Positions 25,720 to 37,364 of a stretch of 64,000 nt of DNA are shown piece after piece. The first letter of the stretch is position 1, and each line of letters opens with the position of its first letter. Below the pieces are notes generated by a model. It did not search any database, was not told the origin of the DNA, and was given only the letters and a program-made list of their open reading frames with translations. Made by a program: the position numbers and the translations under genes. Origin of the DNA: Piper betle (lineage: Eukaryota; Streptophyta; Magnoliopsida; Piperales; Piperaceae); assembly GCA_033002965.1 (NCBI GenBank), contig JAURVB010001863.1, forward strand, positions 1 to 64,000, read 5' to 3'.

Positions 25720-28625
25720 ATGGCGACGGAGCTGGCCCTCTCCCTCCCCCTTCGCCTCCTCTCAAGTCCCGTCTTCTCCACAGGCACTCCTGCTCTCCAC
25801 TCCCCTCTTATACCGCTCCTTCCTCCTCTTCTTCTTCCTGTTATGCAGGGTCGGTGATCTCCCGATCAAGGAATGCATCTCCGGCGCTTGGTTCTTCTTC
25901 GGTCGCTCGGGTCCGGCGCAGGGTGCACCTGTTCGTCCCCAAGGCAGCACAGCAGCAAGGTTTTTGATTCCATATTTTTCATCGTTGATATGTTTTAATC
26001 TGTTCAACTGCATGGATAAGTGCTCTTTTGGTGGCCTTTCGTCTTCATGGTGTTCATCTTGTGTTGATAAGAGTTCACATCATCAATTGATGCACCACTT
26101 AGGTATTCTTGTTCATGTGTATTTATAAGATGTTACAATGACACATGGATTACATGAGAGAATTACATAGGTTTTATGCTACATAAGAAAAGTTCATCTG
26201 ATTTGTCTTTATATGGAAAGACTTTTAGAGCTTGTCTAACAGTATTAGATGAAAATGGGAGCGCTTACAGACTTACTCCTATAAGAGTGAGTTATTGAAT
26301 ATCAAAATTCAATTGTTCTTCTCTGCATCACTTTCTTGTGAAGGGCCTACTAGTGTTGAAAAAGAATGTCAAAAAGTTCCCATTCATTAATATGTCCAGC
26401 TTTAGGAATGAGTGGTTGATCACGTATGAAAACCCTACCAAAATTTGCAAACATTTCTTTTATAGGCCAGGTTGCAGAAGATGAACCTGTAGATAGCAAA
26501 ATATTGCCATATTGCAGCTTAGACAGAAAAGATGAGAAGAAATCAATCGGGGAGCTTGAACAGGATTTTATTCAAGCCCTTCAAGTGCGTTACTCTACTC
26601 AATTGTTGTTCATTATTTTACTGTTGTTTTAATAGAGAAAATATGGCTACAATTGTTGAAACAACATTAACTAAGTTAATCCAGGTTTTGTATGACAGGC
26701 ATTCTACTATGAGGGTAAGGCAATTATGAGCAATGAAGAGTTTGATAATCTCAAGGAAGAATTGATGTGGGAAGGGAGCAGTGTTGTCATGCTAAGTATG
26801 CCTTGCTTGTTTCTTTAAAAATATTCTCATCATCATCATCACCATCATAACCATCATCTTGTCATAGTCATTATCATTGTGCGATCGAAACGACTGGTGT
26901 CAGGGCTATAGATTTCTGTTCTTCTCATAATATCTTACAATAAGATAAAAATTTTCTTGATGTCTTATATGTAATTAAAAGTCACTAAACAAAAATAAGT
27001 TAATCCACTTCATCCATTTTGTGGTCAGGCTCAGAAGAACAAAAATTTTTGGAGGCTTCCATGGCTTATGTGGCTGGCAAACCCATTATGACAGATGCAG
27101 AGTTTGATGAACTAAAACTAGCATTGAAGGTCATTAAGTTGGAAATGTGATTCAATACTGTTTTCCTGACTTCTTACATTCTCTTCTATGTATAGGATAC
27201 GCAATCTTACTTTCTGTTGTGCGTATTTTGCTGTGTAATTTAGAGACAAGGGAGTGACATTGTACAAGGTGGACCGAGGTGCAGTCTGAGGACCAGAAAG
27301 GTGCGTTTCCATTAAAACTATTTTATGCTATTTCTCCATCAACTAATGAATGGAATATTTACATTGCCTTGTTCTAGGCGCAAACTTTTAAATATGTGAT
27401 CAGATTTTGTCTTGTTTTGTTCCAGGTCTACAGTGATTTGTCTGCTGATTACTTAAAGATGTTACTATTGAATGTTCCTGCTACTGTTGTAGCATTAACC
27501 TTGTGAGTAAAAAATTTCACAGAACCTTAGAATTAGAATGCTGCGATGTACAAACTGCAAAGTCCTTGTTCTGTTTTTAAATGCTGTTAGTTGCAAAGAT
27601 TTTGGTCAGTTATTCATGTACTTTTATTAGTCATTTGAGTTTGTGAATGAGATGTAGGCATCATTGTTATTGTGAGGATTAGGACGTCATCTTCTTGTCA
27701 GGATATATCTGTTATTGGTTGTTTCTGGGGAATCGTTGATTTCGTATCTTTCTGTTGTTTTGGATTATGCTATCGTGGTAGTAAAATGCTGCTTGGCATC
27801 AGAGCCAGGTTTTTATCCTGTAACCTTTGGGTTATATAGGAATAGGTTTTTATCCAGATTAAAATGCATTTGTAATTTCTGATGTGAATAGGTTTTTCTT
27901 TCTGGACGATATTACTGGGTTTGAGATCACATATCTTTTGGAGGTGAGTGTATGCTCTAATTACTGCTTTTGTGAAGAGAGTGACTTATGAACCTTTGAC
28001 ATAAAGAACTTAATGCAAGTGCACGGAAAAACTGTCTTCGGTTTATAATGCTCAAGCAACATTATTTCATGAATCATCTGAATCTTTCAAGTGTTCTACA
28101 ATACACAGCATGTTTCATGAATCATCATTGCCGCATGCTGTTGTAGGCTTGGAGCTGATGACATATGAACTTAACATAGTTCAGTTTTTCTTTGCTGTTA
28201 TAGCTACCAGAGCCATTCAGTTTCATCTTCACCTGGTTTGCTGCTGTGCCGCTCATTGTTTATGTATCATCTGTGATCACGGGTGCAATTATTAAGGACT
28301 CCTTAATCCTAAAGGTAGTAATGTTCAACTGATTCAATGATCATTTGAAGCATCATTTTTTATCATCGTCTTCTTTTTCAGGGCCCCTGTCCAAACTGCG
28401 GTACAGAAAACGGCTCGTTCTTTGGGACAATACTTTCAGTGCCCAGTGGTGGTACCACCAATATTCTGAAATGTTCCAAGTATGGTCTCCAGTTTCTAGG
28501 TTTTTTTGCACTATACTCCGAAACTCCAATCCGTTTTGACATTGAATATGTTGTGCTTCAGTTGTGCCACTGAATTGCAATATGACTCGAGAACGCGCTT
28601 GATTACATTAGCCTCCGAGTCTTGA
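25720..28625 (+). CDS. PGRL1: PGR5-like protein 1 (PGRL1), chloroplast, 10 exons
   Basis: Thylakoid protein that works with PGR5 in antimycin-A-sensitive cyclic electron flow around photosystem I. Exons: 25720-25959, 26466-26584, 26699-26795, 27029-27129, 27244-27300, 27426-27502, 27892-27943, 28204-28314, 28382-28479, 28562-28625. All are GT-AG and in phase. The N-terminus (MATELALSLPLRLL, Ser-rich) is a transit peptide. The mature part has ILPYCS, a repeated MSNEEFDNLKEEL / MTDAEFDELKLAL module, and GPRCSLRTRK. Two membrane segments follow (LLNVPATVVALTLFFFLDD and FTWFAAVPLIVYVSSVITG), then CPNC and CSNC. The six cysteines typical of PGRL1 are all present. The frame changes once in exon 1, between PALHSPL and SYTAPSS near 25795-25815. 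One missing base there gives a 1017-bp CDS (338 residues). An in-frame ATG at 25657 would add 21 residues. Confidence 0.93.
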
Positions 28626-29668
28626 AGTTTGAGGTAAAACAAATTGCTAGTTTCCTGTATCAATGATCCATTCGGTAGCGAGTTTACCATGAAATAAAAC
28701 TCGCATTGCAGGCTTCAGAAAAACTAGAAGATGATACGGCGAACCAGTTGAGGCATCAATTATTTAAGCGTTCGTACATGCAATAGCTCCTACTTTGATC
28801 TGTAAAAAAGCTCGATTGGCAGTCATGTATATACTTCAACTTTATCTTCAATTTCTGCACATATTGTATATATAGAGGTTGCTATTCTGTCGAACAAACG
28901 GCACCATAGACGAGACGAGAACAAACAGAATTTTTCTACAGTTCACGGCTAATTGATTTGCTAAAAGACTGTGATCCGGTGGGGATTGGGAAGCTGCAAC
29001 GGATGTCGCACATACTTCGAGCATAAACGTTCTCATAAAAGAGATATAAAAGGAGAAAGCATCGTATCTTTATCTTTTTGAAGACTAGTGTAGAAGAAAT
29101 AAAAATAAATTCTCAACACAACTATTAGATTCCTTATTTAAACGAGTAAATAAAACAACTTAACAACCCTGTTAACTACTTTTAGAAGCAACCGAGGAAC
29201 AAGTAGGTTGTACGAATGGAAATTAAAACTTCTGAAGACTTGATTCTGTTTGGATACAACAAATAAAAATGGGAAAATAAGATCAAGATTTCTCATCATC
29301 ATCATAACGAATCTTACCAACATACAAAATAGGTTGACATCGTTGGTTAAAGAAACTATTAACAAAAATTCACGTCATGAAAGCACCATTATGCAGCAGA
29401 TAAAACAAAAGTAACACAGTTAGATTCTAGGGAAAAATAAAAACAACACATTTTATGGCTGGGAAATGCATAAGCTAAACAAAAGCAGTACAACTAGCTT
29501 TACTGTCCGAACACATATCTGTTGTGAAATTTCAAACCATTTAGTCATACACTGAAGAAAGGTACAAAATCACAGAACTTCACTCGATATGAACCGTGGG
29601 AAAAACATAACTTCCCGTTAGCATCTTTAGCAGATACAATCCAGCTTGCATCCCATCAAGAGCTTCCT
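28626..29668. other. Convergent 3' intergenic region PGRL1-SAP18
   Basis: About 1 kb between the stop codons of two genes that face each other. AT-rich, presumably holding both 3' untranslated regions and poly(A) sites. No further gene was recognised. Confidence 0.5.
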
Positions 29669-32600
29669 CTACAAGATAGCCACATCCAAGTAATCACCAA
29701 TCTAAAACAAATGAAAACAGCACCATCAGTATTTGGCGATCATCATATTTACTTTATTACTGTCTACGTACACCTCTCCTGTAGGTTAAGGATGACTGAA
29801 TAAATTATGCCACTCCAATTCATTTTTCTCTCACATCCAGCAGAATCATAGTGACAAGTTTTACATAGGTTAACATTTATTTCTTTTCATACCTCAAAAC
29901 TAAGTTCTGCTAGCGTCTTTGCATCATCCACTTGTCTTCCATTTCCATATGACTGGGTCATTCCCACCTATACAACAAATATGAAAACAATTAATACAGG
30001 CCTTTACTAGAAAGATAAGCTTATCTAAAACTCCTCTTCTCCTCAAAGCTAAAACAATTCTAGCTTAGGATGGCTACCACCAATCTGAAAGTTCATATCC
30101 AGGATCTGCGTAACTGGAGATAAAATTTTGGTCAAACATAGTAAGATAAATAAATCATTGATATCTTTACCGAGAATAATTACAAATAGATCTGTACACA
30201 CTAGCAATAATCTAAAACTCAATATTCCACCCAAAAATCATGATGTTTTAATATGGTATTAATTATTTGTTTGGCATAATGTGTTAAAAAATTTTGCTCC
30301 ACGCACCTATAGAAAGCAAGGTTCAAAATTACCCTGCATGCACATATAGCCTTCAAGGTCAATTTGTTACTGGCTTTAATATGTTAGAGACTACTATTCT
30401 AAATATTACAATTCTGAAATCTCGCAAAAGAACTATACAACACAAACCACGTGCTCCATCTATAGGGTTTTTGTAAGGAACATACGACTAAGTACAAAAA
30501 CTAAACAAATACTTGAAATTCTTAAAAAAATCAACAAGATAAATGTAAAATGTCATTGACTACCAAGTAAAATTCATCAATTCATTTCATAACCAAAATG
30601 CCGAAGTCTACACAATGAGTGATTTTAAGACAGAATCAATCACCCATAAATAATAATGGTAAAGTACCTGTCTAACCACATATCTACCATTTTTATCAGG
30701 ATATACAAATGCAAATGACAGTTTGGCATCTCTTCTTCTGGCAGCGGGATCCACCTCCTTAACCTTAAATGATCAACTATTTTTCTCAGAATCAAAGCGG
30801 ATAAGAACGGCCACAGAAGAATAAATCAATACAGGCAAAGAAAATTTTACATACCAGATCTGTCAGTTCACGCATGGTAGCATCCTTCCATGTATATATC
30901 TGCACCTCCTCCTTTGGTTCCTTGCCCCTTATTGCAAAATCCTCCCTTGTATGATGCCCACCACCCTAAAAAGAGTAAAACCAATCAGCAGCACATACAA
31001 AGATGACATAAGTCTAAGAAATGCCAGATCTTCTTCAAATCTCTTAAATCAGCAGAAGCTTGTTAATGTTAATGATTGCCTGTCATGAATATATAACATA
31101 ACAAAAAAACATAAAATAATCCAATTATTTGAAATTCACCGCCACCTACACCTTATTGCAAACTATCCAAAGATAATTCTTCACACATAGTAATTAAGTA
31201 CTTTTACTAGGAAAAAAAACAATTCCAGCAAAAATTTTAAACAATCTAGCTTAAAACCTAAAATAAACAAATATACATCAAAAGTGAGCAAAGTATCAGT
31301 CTGTTACAGTAGAGGGATATAAGTCTACATTATTAGATGAACGGAAACATTCATTGCTTCTAAAGCAAATTAAGTAATGTTCTTTTAATGTAAAAATGTT
31401 TTCAAAACAGTTATGCGAACAATGCTTATGATCTACAACCAAGATATATTAGTTGTTCTTTTGCAAATATACATATTTTGTCATGGAAAACAAAAGAATT
31501 TAGCTTCTAAAGCTGGTTTCATATCAAAATATAGCATTCAATGTATACATCTAAAAATATGAAAAAAGATTGAAAATTTTATGAGAATCATGTTCAATAC
31601 AAAACATTTGATCATGCTCCATTGTTTGAAAAAATATCGGAGGAGGGCCTTTTAATTACAAAGAACAACATTCCCAATAATAATGTATAACCTTCAAAGT
31701 CACTAAGTGCCTAAATAATAAGAGTGTAGTACATAATTCAATCCCTCTGTTAAGTTCATTTTTCATAATTATTAGTCCATCCCAACTCCTCCAATGGATT
31801 ACATAGGCAAATAGACATCTTAAAAGAAGAAACGTTGAAGTTAAGGATAAACAAATACGAGAAGTGATCTCAAGTAAAAGAAGAAATGCACATTCTATTG
31901 TCAACTACCAAACAGGATTACCACAAAAGAAGGTGGAAATTATAGTTGCGTCATACCTTGGTAAAGACTCGAAGAAGCAGAGGGCAAGTCTGCATTGAAA
32001 TAAGGAACAAAAAACCCAATTAGAGGCAATTACATAATAAGCAAATACCACATAATCATCAACTACTAATTATTTCTAACACATAGGAAACTCCAAGAGC
32101 AATTCAAAACGCCATCTACCAAACAAAATGATAAATCACTTTCCCACTAGAATAAAAGCCTTTCTGCACAGCCAAAATGTTAGCCATCCCAGTCCCATGA
32201 CAGCAGGAATTCTCAACCATATCAGTCAAAAAATAAAAATGATAAAAGTATTCGAAATACAAGTTCATCTTCAACATATATTAAGAGTTCCGGCCATCCA
32301 AGACCCATTACAGAAAGAAGACAATCTCACAACCGACCACATCAGTGAACAAAAAGCAGATAAAATCATTCAAATTACAAAATAATCTTATACATAATAT
32401 TATGAAGCCCTGCCATTGATGACGACCCATAATGTTAGATAAAATCATCCAAAATATCTTGTTCACACTAACATGTACATAATATATATGAAAAATAAAA
32501 GCCAATGAGGAGCCATGATAGCTGGCATTCTCAAACCAACCATGTTCATCATGTCCATCGCATATACAATACGAGCGTTAGCCACACCATGATCGAAGAC

Positions 32601-32777
32601 AGTCCACCAAAAGAGTATAAATATATAAAAGAGGGAACTTTGGAAGAAAGGAAGCGAAAGAGACCTTCTCCCGATCGACGGGCTCGAAGCGAGGCCGAGG
32701 AGGGGGCGGCGGGCCGCGGGCGGGGGAGGAGGGAGCGGCCTTCCTGGCCTGCTCTGTGCTTCGGCTGCTCCGGCCAT
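29669..32777 (-). CDS. SAP18: Histone deacetylase complex subunit SAP18, 6 exons
   Basis: Nuclear adaptor linking the Sin3-HDAC complex and the exon-junction ASAP complex. Exons in transcription order: 32777-32665, 31989-31957, 30965-30855, 30763-30668, 29967-29893, 29701-29669, all GT-AG on the minus strand. The protein starts MAGAAEAQSRPGRPLPPP. It then has a proline-rich segment and RFEPVDREK, TCPLLLRVFTK, GGGHHTREDFAIRGKEPKEE, VQIYTWKDATMRELTDL, ARRRDAKLSFAFVYPDKNGR and TLAELSFE|IGDYLDVAIL. This is the full SAP18 ubiquitin-like fold from end to end. The start-codon frame and the REK frame differ by one base in the GC run at about 32697-32720. Adding one base gives a 462-bp CDS of 153 residues, the usual size. 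Frames starting further upstream (for example at 32844) read through only because of that shift. Confidence 0.93.
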
Positions 32778-33015
32778 GGCCGCCGCCGTCAACCGCCGTC
32801 GCGGTGGCACCAACCTCTTTCCTTCTTCGAAGAGACGCCGTCAATCGGAGGGGAACGGGGGTTACAGGGTTTAGTCAGTAAGCCCATGGAGCAGCAAGTA
32901 GTCTCTTCTTTAGCCCAAGCCCACCTCCATAATTTCTTATTTATTAACTAGCTCCCCCGAGGTAATATTGCTATATGCACCATTTATTTATTTATTTTTT
33001 AATTAATATATGCAC

Positions 33016-33054
<39 letters not shown>

Positions 33055-33893
33055 AGGGGAATTCAAAGCCTTGTTTCTAATAAAATAAAGGATATTCAAC
33101 TAATTAAAATACAAATAAATAAATAAATAAATAAATAAAGTTATTGTAATTTACCTCTCATTTAAGTTAGAGTATTCTATCTTTAAAAGCGAGTCTATTT
33201 TATTATTTCATGAGGACTCATCCTAAAATTTGAATTTATCTCTAAAATAAGTTGTTGTGACATCTTGTCTTGTATATAATAATTAGTATCCACGGCAGCT
33301 TATACTCTTTCCTAAGTTGCCTTTAATATCAATACTTAGATTACAAGGATGATTGGATGGTGATTACAGTTTATTTATATTGCCTTTAATATCAATACTT
33401 AGATTATAAAGATGATTGGATGGTGATTACAGTTTATTTATATAAAAAATTATAATTATGTGATTTTAATAAGTAGCTAGATTTAAATGTTGCTGAACTG
33501 ATATAAAGGGGGTTACTGAAACCACTGGCAATATCATTGCCACTTGGGAATTTGAACTGTAAATCTATATTAATGAATTAATGAGATTAATTTTTTAAGT
33601 ATGAATTGTATTCTTATAATTTTATATGATTTATAGCCCAAAAATACTACAAGCCCATTAATTAGATTATACACCTTCCTTTATCAATCTGATTCACATG
33701 TTTGTGTACCTCAAAAATAAAAAGTGAAAAGAGATTTACATTAGATTTAAAATTTAAATTTACTAACAATTGTAATCTTATTCACAAGAGATTTAGAGTG
33801 AAATATTATCTTTGGTATCAATCTACTTTAGCAATGTAAATTATATTCGTATTTTTACTAACCCTCTTAAGATTCTTCGTGTGTGTGTGTATT

Positions 33894-33944
<51 letters not shown>

Positions 33945-34074
33945 GAAAAAGATAACCTGGGCCATGGCTCAAATGATTTTTTCTCAACGTGACCATACAA
34001 CCGCCATTGCTAGATCTAATCGGATTTGGTTGCCCCTAACCGGTTTGATGCGAATTATGGGGAGGGGGGGGAAA
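32778..34074. repeat. AT-rich upstream DNA of SAP18 with simple repeats
   Basis: SAP18 promoter side, then repeats: (TA)n near 33017-33048, an AAAT tetranucleotide run at 33110-33139, and (AT)n at 33898-33942. The stretch from about 33050 (AAAAGGGGAATTCAAAG) resembles 60875 onward, suggesting one dispersed family. No gene was seen. Confidence 0.45.
33318..33443 (+). repeat. 63-bp tandem duplication
   Basis: Two direct copies (33318-33380 and 33381-33443) beginning TGCCTTTAATATCAATACTT and ending CAGTTTATTTATAT, with two base differences near the middle. A recent local duplication. Confidence 0.9.
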
Positions 34075-34665
34075 TGACTCGGCTTAATGTGCAAATTAAT
34101 GGGCTTAAGTCATCTCTTTAAACTTGGTTAACTAAGTTGAAGGTTTATTATTTAATCTTACTTATAAACAGAATCTTATCCCATTAAGTATTAAAGATGT
34201 GACTAAGTTGAAAGCTTTCACAATCCACCTATCTTAGAAAATTTTGCCCTCGAAATTCATATACTAAACTCGTTGCTAGCCTCAACCTATATCCATTTTT
34301 TGCCTATAACTAGTAGCCTAGTCAATATCTTTAACCCAACCCAGTATTTTAACCCACATCTATTTTTTGCCTATGACTAGTAGCCTAGCCAATGCCCCTA
34401 GCCCAACCCACTATTTCAACTTACATCTATTTTTTGCCTATAACTAATAGCCTAGCCAACGTCCTTAGCCCATCCACTATTTCATATTAAATCAATTAAT
34501 TCTGATACCATTTGTAACGATCTGGCCCAAAGTGCAAACTAATGTAATTAAGTTATTTTTTTTAACTTAGTTAATTAAGTTGAAGATCTATAATTTATTC
34601 TTACTTATAAACAGGATTTTACTCTATTAGGAATTAAATATGAGACTAACTTAAAGAATCTTACA
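34075..34665 (-). mobile_element. Miniature LTR retroelement (TRIM-like) with internal tandem repeats
   Basis: Two similar direct repeats of about 150 bp, each starting TG and ending CA on the plus strand (34075-34222 and 34513-34665), share GTGCAAA-TAATG, TTAA-TAAGTTGAAG and TTCTTACTTATAAACAG or close variants. Read on the minus strand, the right copy is followed by TGGTATCAGA (complement of 34500-34510), a tRNA-Met primer-binding site, so it is the 5' LTR. A purine tract with GGTGGATT precedes the 3' LTR. The 290-bp interior has three tandem copies of about 70 bp (from about 34287, 34360 and 34428) holding CATCTATTTTTTGCCTAT. There is no coding capacity, as expected for a TRIM. Confidence 0.65.
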
Positions 34666-35275
34666 TGTGGCCAAAGTTAGCTGCACTTGGTCATATCCGG
34701 AGGCGACAACTAGAACGGCAGCATGAAACAAAAAATAAAAAGCTTTTTTTTTTTTTTTGCTAGCCAATAGATCTGGCAAGGTGCGGCCAAATCTCATAGC
34801 TCCCCTACCGGATCAGGGTGGGGGGATGCCCAATCCGGCCACTGTCGACAGTCACGACCACAGGCAAAAGTCTTTTTTCTTTAATTGTTGGCGATCCGTC
34901 TAGCTGTTGTCGTTGGATTTGGCCACATGCGGTTGGAGTTCTGGCAGCATGCAATCAAAAGGGTCGTCGATGGTTATAGGTAAGAGTATTTTTTTAAAAA
35001 AAATTGTGAGCTTTAATCTGAATTTTTTTATAATCAAACAGTTCAAATTAGATAGGGTAAAAAATTGCCCATATACGTATATATAATGTAAGATAAATAT
35101 TCGTGGTGCGAAAGATAGATGAAGTTAGGGAGAACCGTTTAAAGAGCCGTATATATGTTGGAAGGTGTGCCGCATCTAGTCATTAAAAATTTAAGAGATA
35201 GTAGAGACACTCTCAGTCTTTTCTTAGGAGATCATAATCACCGAGCTATATATCATGCTTCCCTTCCACCAGTCT
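34666..35275. other. Intergenic DNA with GC-rich dispersed fragment
   Basis: 34680-34980 contains GGCCAAA, TCCGGCCAC and GGCGACAAC words similar in style to 46205-46340 and 56610-56820, probably one dispersed non-coding repeat. No gene. Confidence 0.3.
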
Positions 35276-35279
35276 AGTA

Positions 35280-35315
<36 letters not shown>
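35276..35315 (+). repeat. (TA)n tract, left border of the 2-kb element
   Basis: Almost pure TA dinucleotides immediately left of the element at 35317. It is matched by another TA tract at 37365-37381 on the right, as expected if the element inserted into a TA microsatellite. Confidence 0.9.
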
Positions 35316-35318
<3 letters not shown>

Positions 35319-36192
35319 GAAAAGATTCCTGTAATAGAGCACAGCCAACATGGCTGTGCTCGAGTTTGTTTAGAGCCGTCCGATTGAGATCCGACGGCTG
35401 GGATAAAAATCCCGCCCCTCTGCATCTGTTTCGATAGAAATCCGGCGTTTTGCTCCGCTCCACCGTCCAGTCCGCCATCGCCGGCAGAGTCCTCCTCGGC
35501 CTCATCGAGGGTGCCGGCATCATGCCAGCGCTTCGTCCCCCTGTCCCCGCCGAGGAGCTCATGCCGGCCGCAGCCCCTGCTGTGCTCGCCTGCATACAGG
35601 TGGCTGGGCCAAGCTCTGTTTCATGCCGAGGACGCCGGGGCTTCTTCGTCACCCGGGGGATTCGGCGGGTTTGGGTTATTTCTCGGGAGGAATCCGAAAT
35701 TGCAACACCAGACCTCCTGCGAGAAGGGCGGCAACCCAACGGTGTGGTGAAGAATCCGAAATTCCGAGGCTGAAGTTGCTGGCTGGAAACAGAGGAGGCG
35801 ATGCAAATGCCGGTGGAGTCGTCCAAAATACTGCAGCTTCAGAAGACGTAGCTAGCGTCCGTGGAGTCAATGGAGGTGCTGACAAATGTGGGCGTGGCGG
35901 CGGAGGAGGAGGTGGACTCCGCGGTGTGTTTGGAGGACTGCCGTTGGCGGGAGAAACAGAGGAAGCTCTGTCCTCGGAGGCGTCTAAATAGCTGCACCTT
36001 CAGATGACATAGACTGGGTCGGAGGCGTCGATGGAGGAGATGCCAACAGTGGACGTGGCGGCGGAGGGAGGAGGGGGTGGACTGCGCGGTGGGCTTGGCG
36101 GACCGTCGCTGGCGATGGCGGGGGAAACAGATGAAGCGGGAACGGACGAAGCGGGAAACAGAGGCGGGGGAGAAGAAGGAGTTTAGGTGCCG

Positions 36193-36424
36193 GGGGTAGT
36201 TTCGTAATAAAAACTTGATTCGCTCCCGACTCAAGTCAATATTACGAAATACATGTCGAAAAATATGAAAAAATCGAGTAAAATACCATAAAATTAAAAA
36301 ATCAATTACAACTTGATTATTTTATTTTTTGGCATTTTATAGTATTTTTTATATTTTTTGGTGTGTATTTCATCATATTGACTCGAGTCGGGATCGAGTA
36401 AAGTTTTTATTACAAAACTACCCC
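36193..36424. mobile_element. Foldback MITE, copy 1
   Basis: Begins GGGGTAGTTTCGTAATAAAA and ends in the near-complement (TTTTTATTACAAAACTACCCC). Complementarity extends about 90 bases inward through CTCCCGACTCAAGTCAATATTACGAAAT. It is nested in the 2-kb element and has no coding capacity. Confidence 0.75.
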
Positions 36425-36509
36425 TGTCGGGATCGAGTCGGGATGTATTTCATCATATTTTTTAAGATTTATTTCGTAATATTGACACGAGTTGGGAAGG
36501 AAATGGGCA

Positions 36510-36728
36510 GGGGTAATTTTGTAATAAAAACTTTACTCGCTCCCGACACGAGTCAATATTACGAAATAAATCCCGAAAAATATTAAAAAATAAATTAAAA
36601 TACCATAAGTTTTTATTACGAAATTATTTTATTTTATGGAATTTACTGTATTTTTTTATTTTTTTGATCTATTTTATAATATTGACTCGAGTCGGCAGCG
36701 AGTAAACTTTTTATTACGAAACTACCCC
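36510..36728. mobile_element. Foldback MITE, copy 2
   Basis: Same family as the copy 85 bases upstream: begins GGGGTAATTTTGTAATAAAA, ends TTTTTATTACGAAACTACCCC, with long inverted arms through CTCGCTCCCGACACGAGTC. The spacer 36425-36509 carries a further partial end (GATCGAGTCGGGATGTATTT), so the array grew by tandem or nested insertion. Confidence 0.75.
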
Positions 36729-37364
36729 TCCCATTTCGTTCTCCCCTGCTTTGCCGCGCGATCAGTCTCTTTTTGCCCCTGTTTTGCCGCCCGCCGCCGC
36801 CGGCCAGTGCCGTCGCCGCCTCGCCATCGCCTCCATTCCTTCCCCCTGTCCCTGCCGTTTTCGTTCCCCGGCCGCCAGCTCCCGCCGTCAACCGCCCTCA
36901 CGACTTGCTCGGATTGGCCGCCCTCATGACAACCGCCTCGGCGAGGGAGGGCGAATTCGTGATCAAAGGAGGACTACAGCTGCAGGCTGGCGTAGGCGAC
37001 AGCTTTGTGGACATCAGCGATGTAGTCGACGATGGAAAAATGTGAACTTGGCAGGGCAAGCGGTAGGCAGAGCAGGGGCAGTGCGGTGCCGGGCGTCGCG
37101 GCTAGCATGAACACCAACCTCGACGGGGACGAGGGGGACGAAGCGCTGGAACATGATGTCGGCGCCCTTGATGAGGCCGACGAAGACTCCGCCGGCGACG
37201 GCGGACTTGCCGGTGGACGCTGGAACGGAGAAAGGGATGGTGGGGAGGAGAAACAGTTTTTTTTTTGGGATTGAATTTGAGCCGTCGGATCATCATCTAA
37301 GGGCTGTAATCAAATTCTATCACAGCCAACATAGCTGTACTCTAATACAGCAATCTTTTTTCCT

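Larger units (their letters stand above)
35317..37364. mobile_element. (TA)n-flanked 2-kb element with long inverted terminal arms
   Basis: The outer 85 bases (35317-35402) and the reverse complement of the last 85 (37279-37364) match imperfectly but clearly. They share AGGAAAA-GATT-CTGTA-TAGAG, ACAGC, GGCTGTG and finally GATCCGACGGCT. The match continues inward: 35460-35560 and the complement of 37130-37230 share TCCGCC-TCGCCGGC-GAGTC and GGCCTCATC-AGGG-GCCG-CATCATG. Both arms read as the same peptide-like stretch (SAIAGRVLLGLIEGAGIM against SAVAGGVFVGLIKGADIM). The core has GC-rich imperfect repeats (35830-36180) like those at 3.1-3.9 kb, and two foldback MITEs. No transposase was recognised, so it is non-autonomous. 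The superfamily is unknown. Confidence 0.6.

Noticed and set aside
35224..35826. 200-codon minus-strand frame
   Set aside because: Spans the (TA)n border and inverted arm of a transposable element; it includes a run translated from TA repeats.
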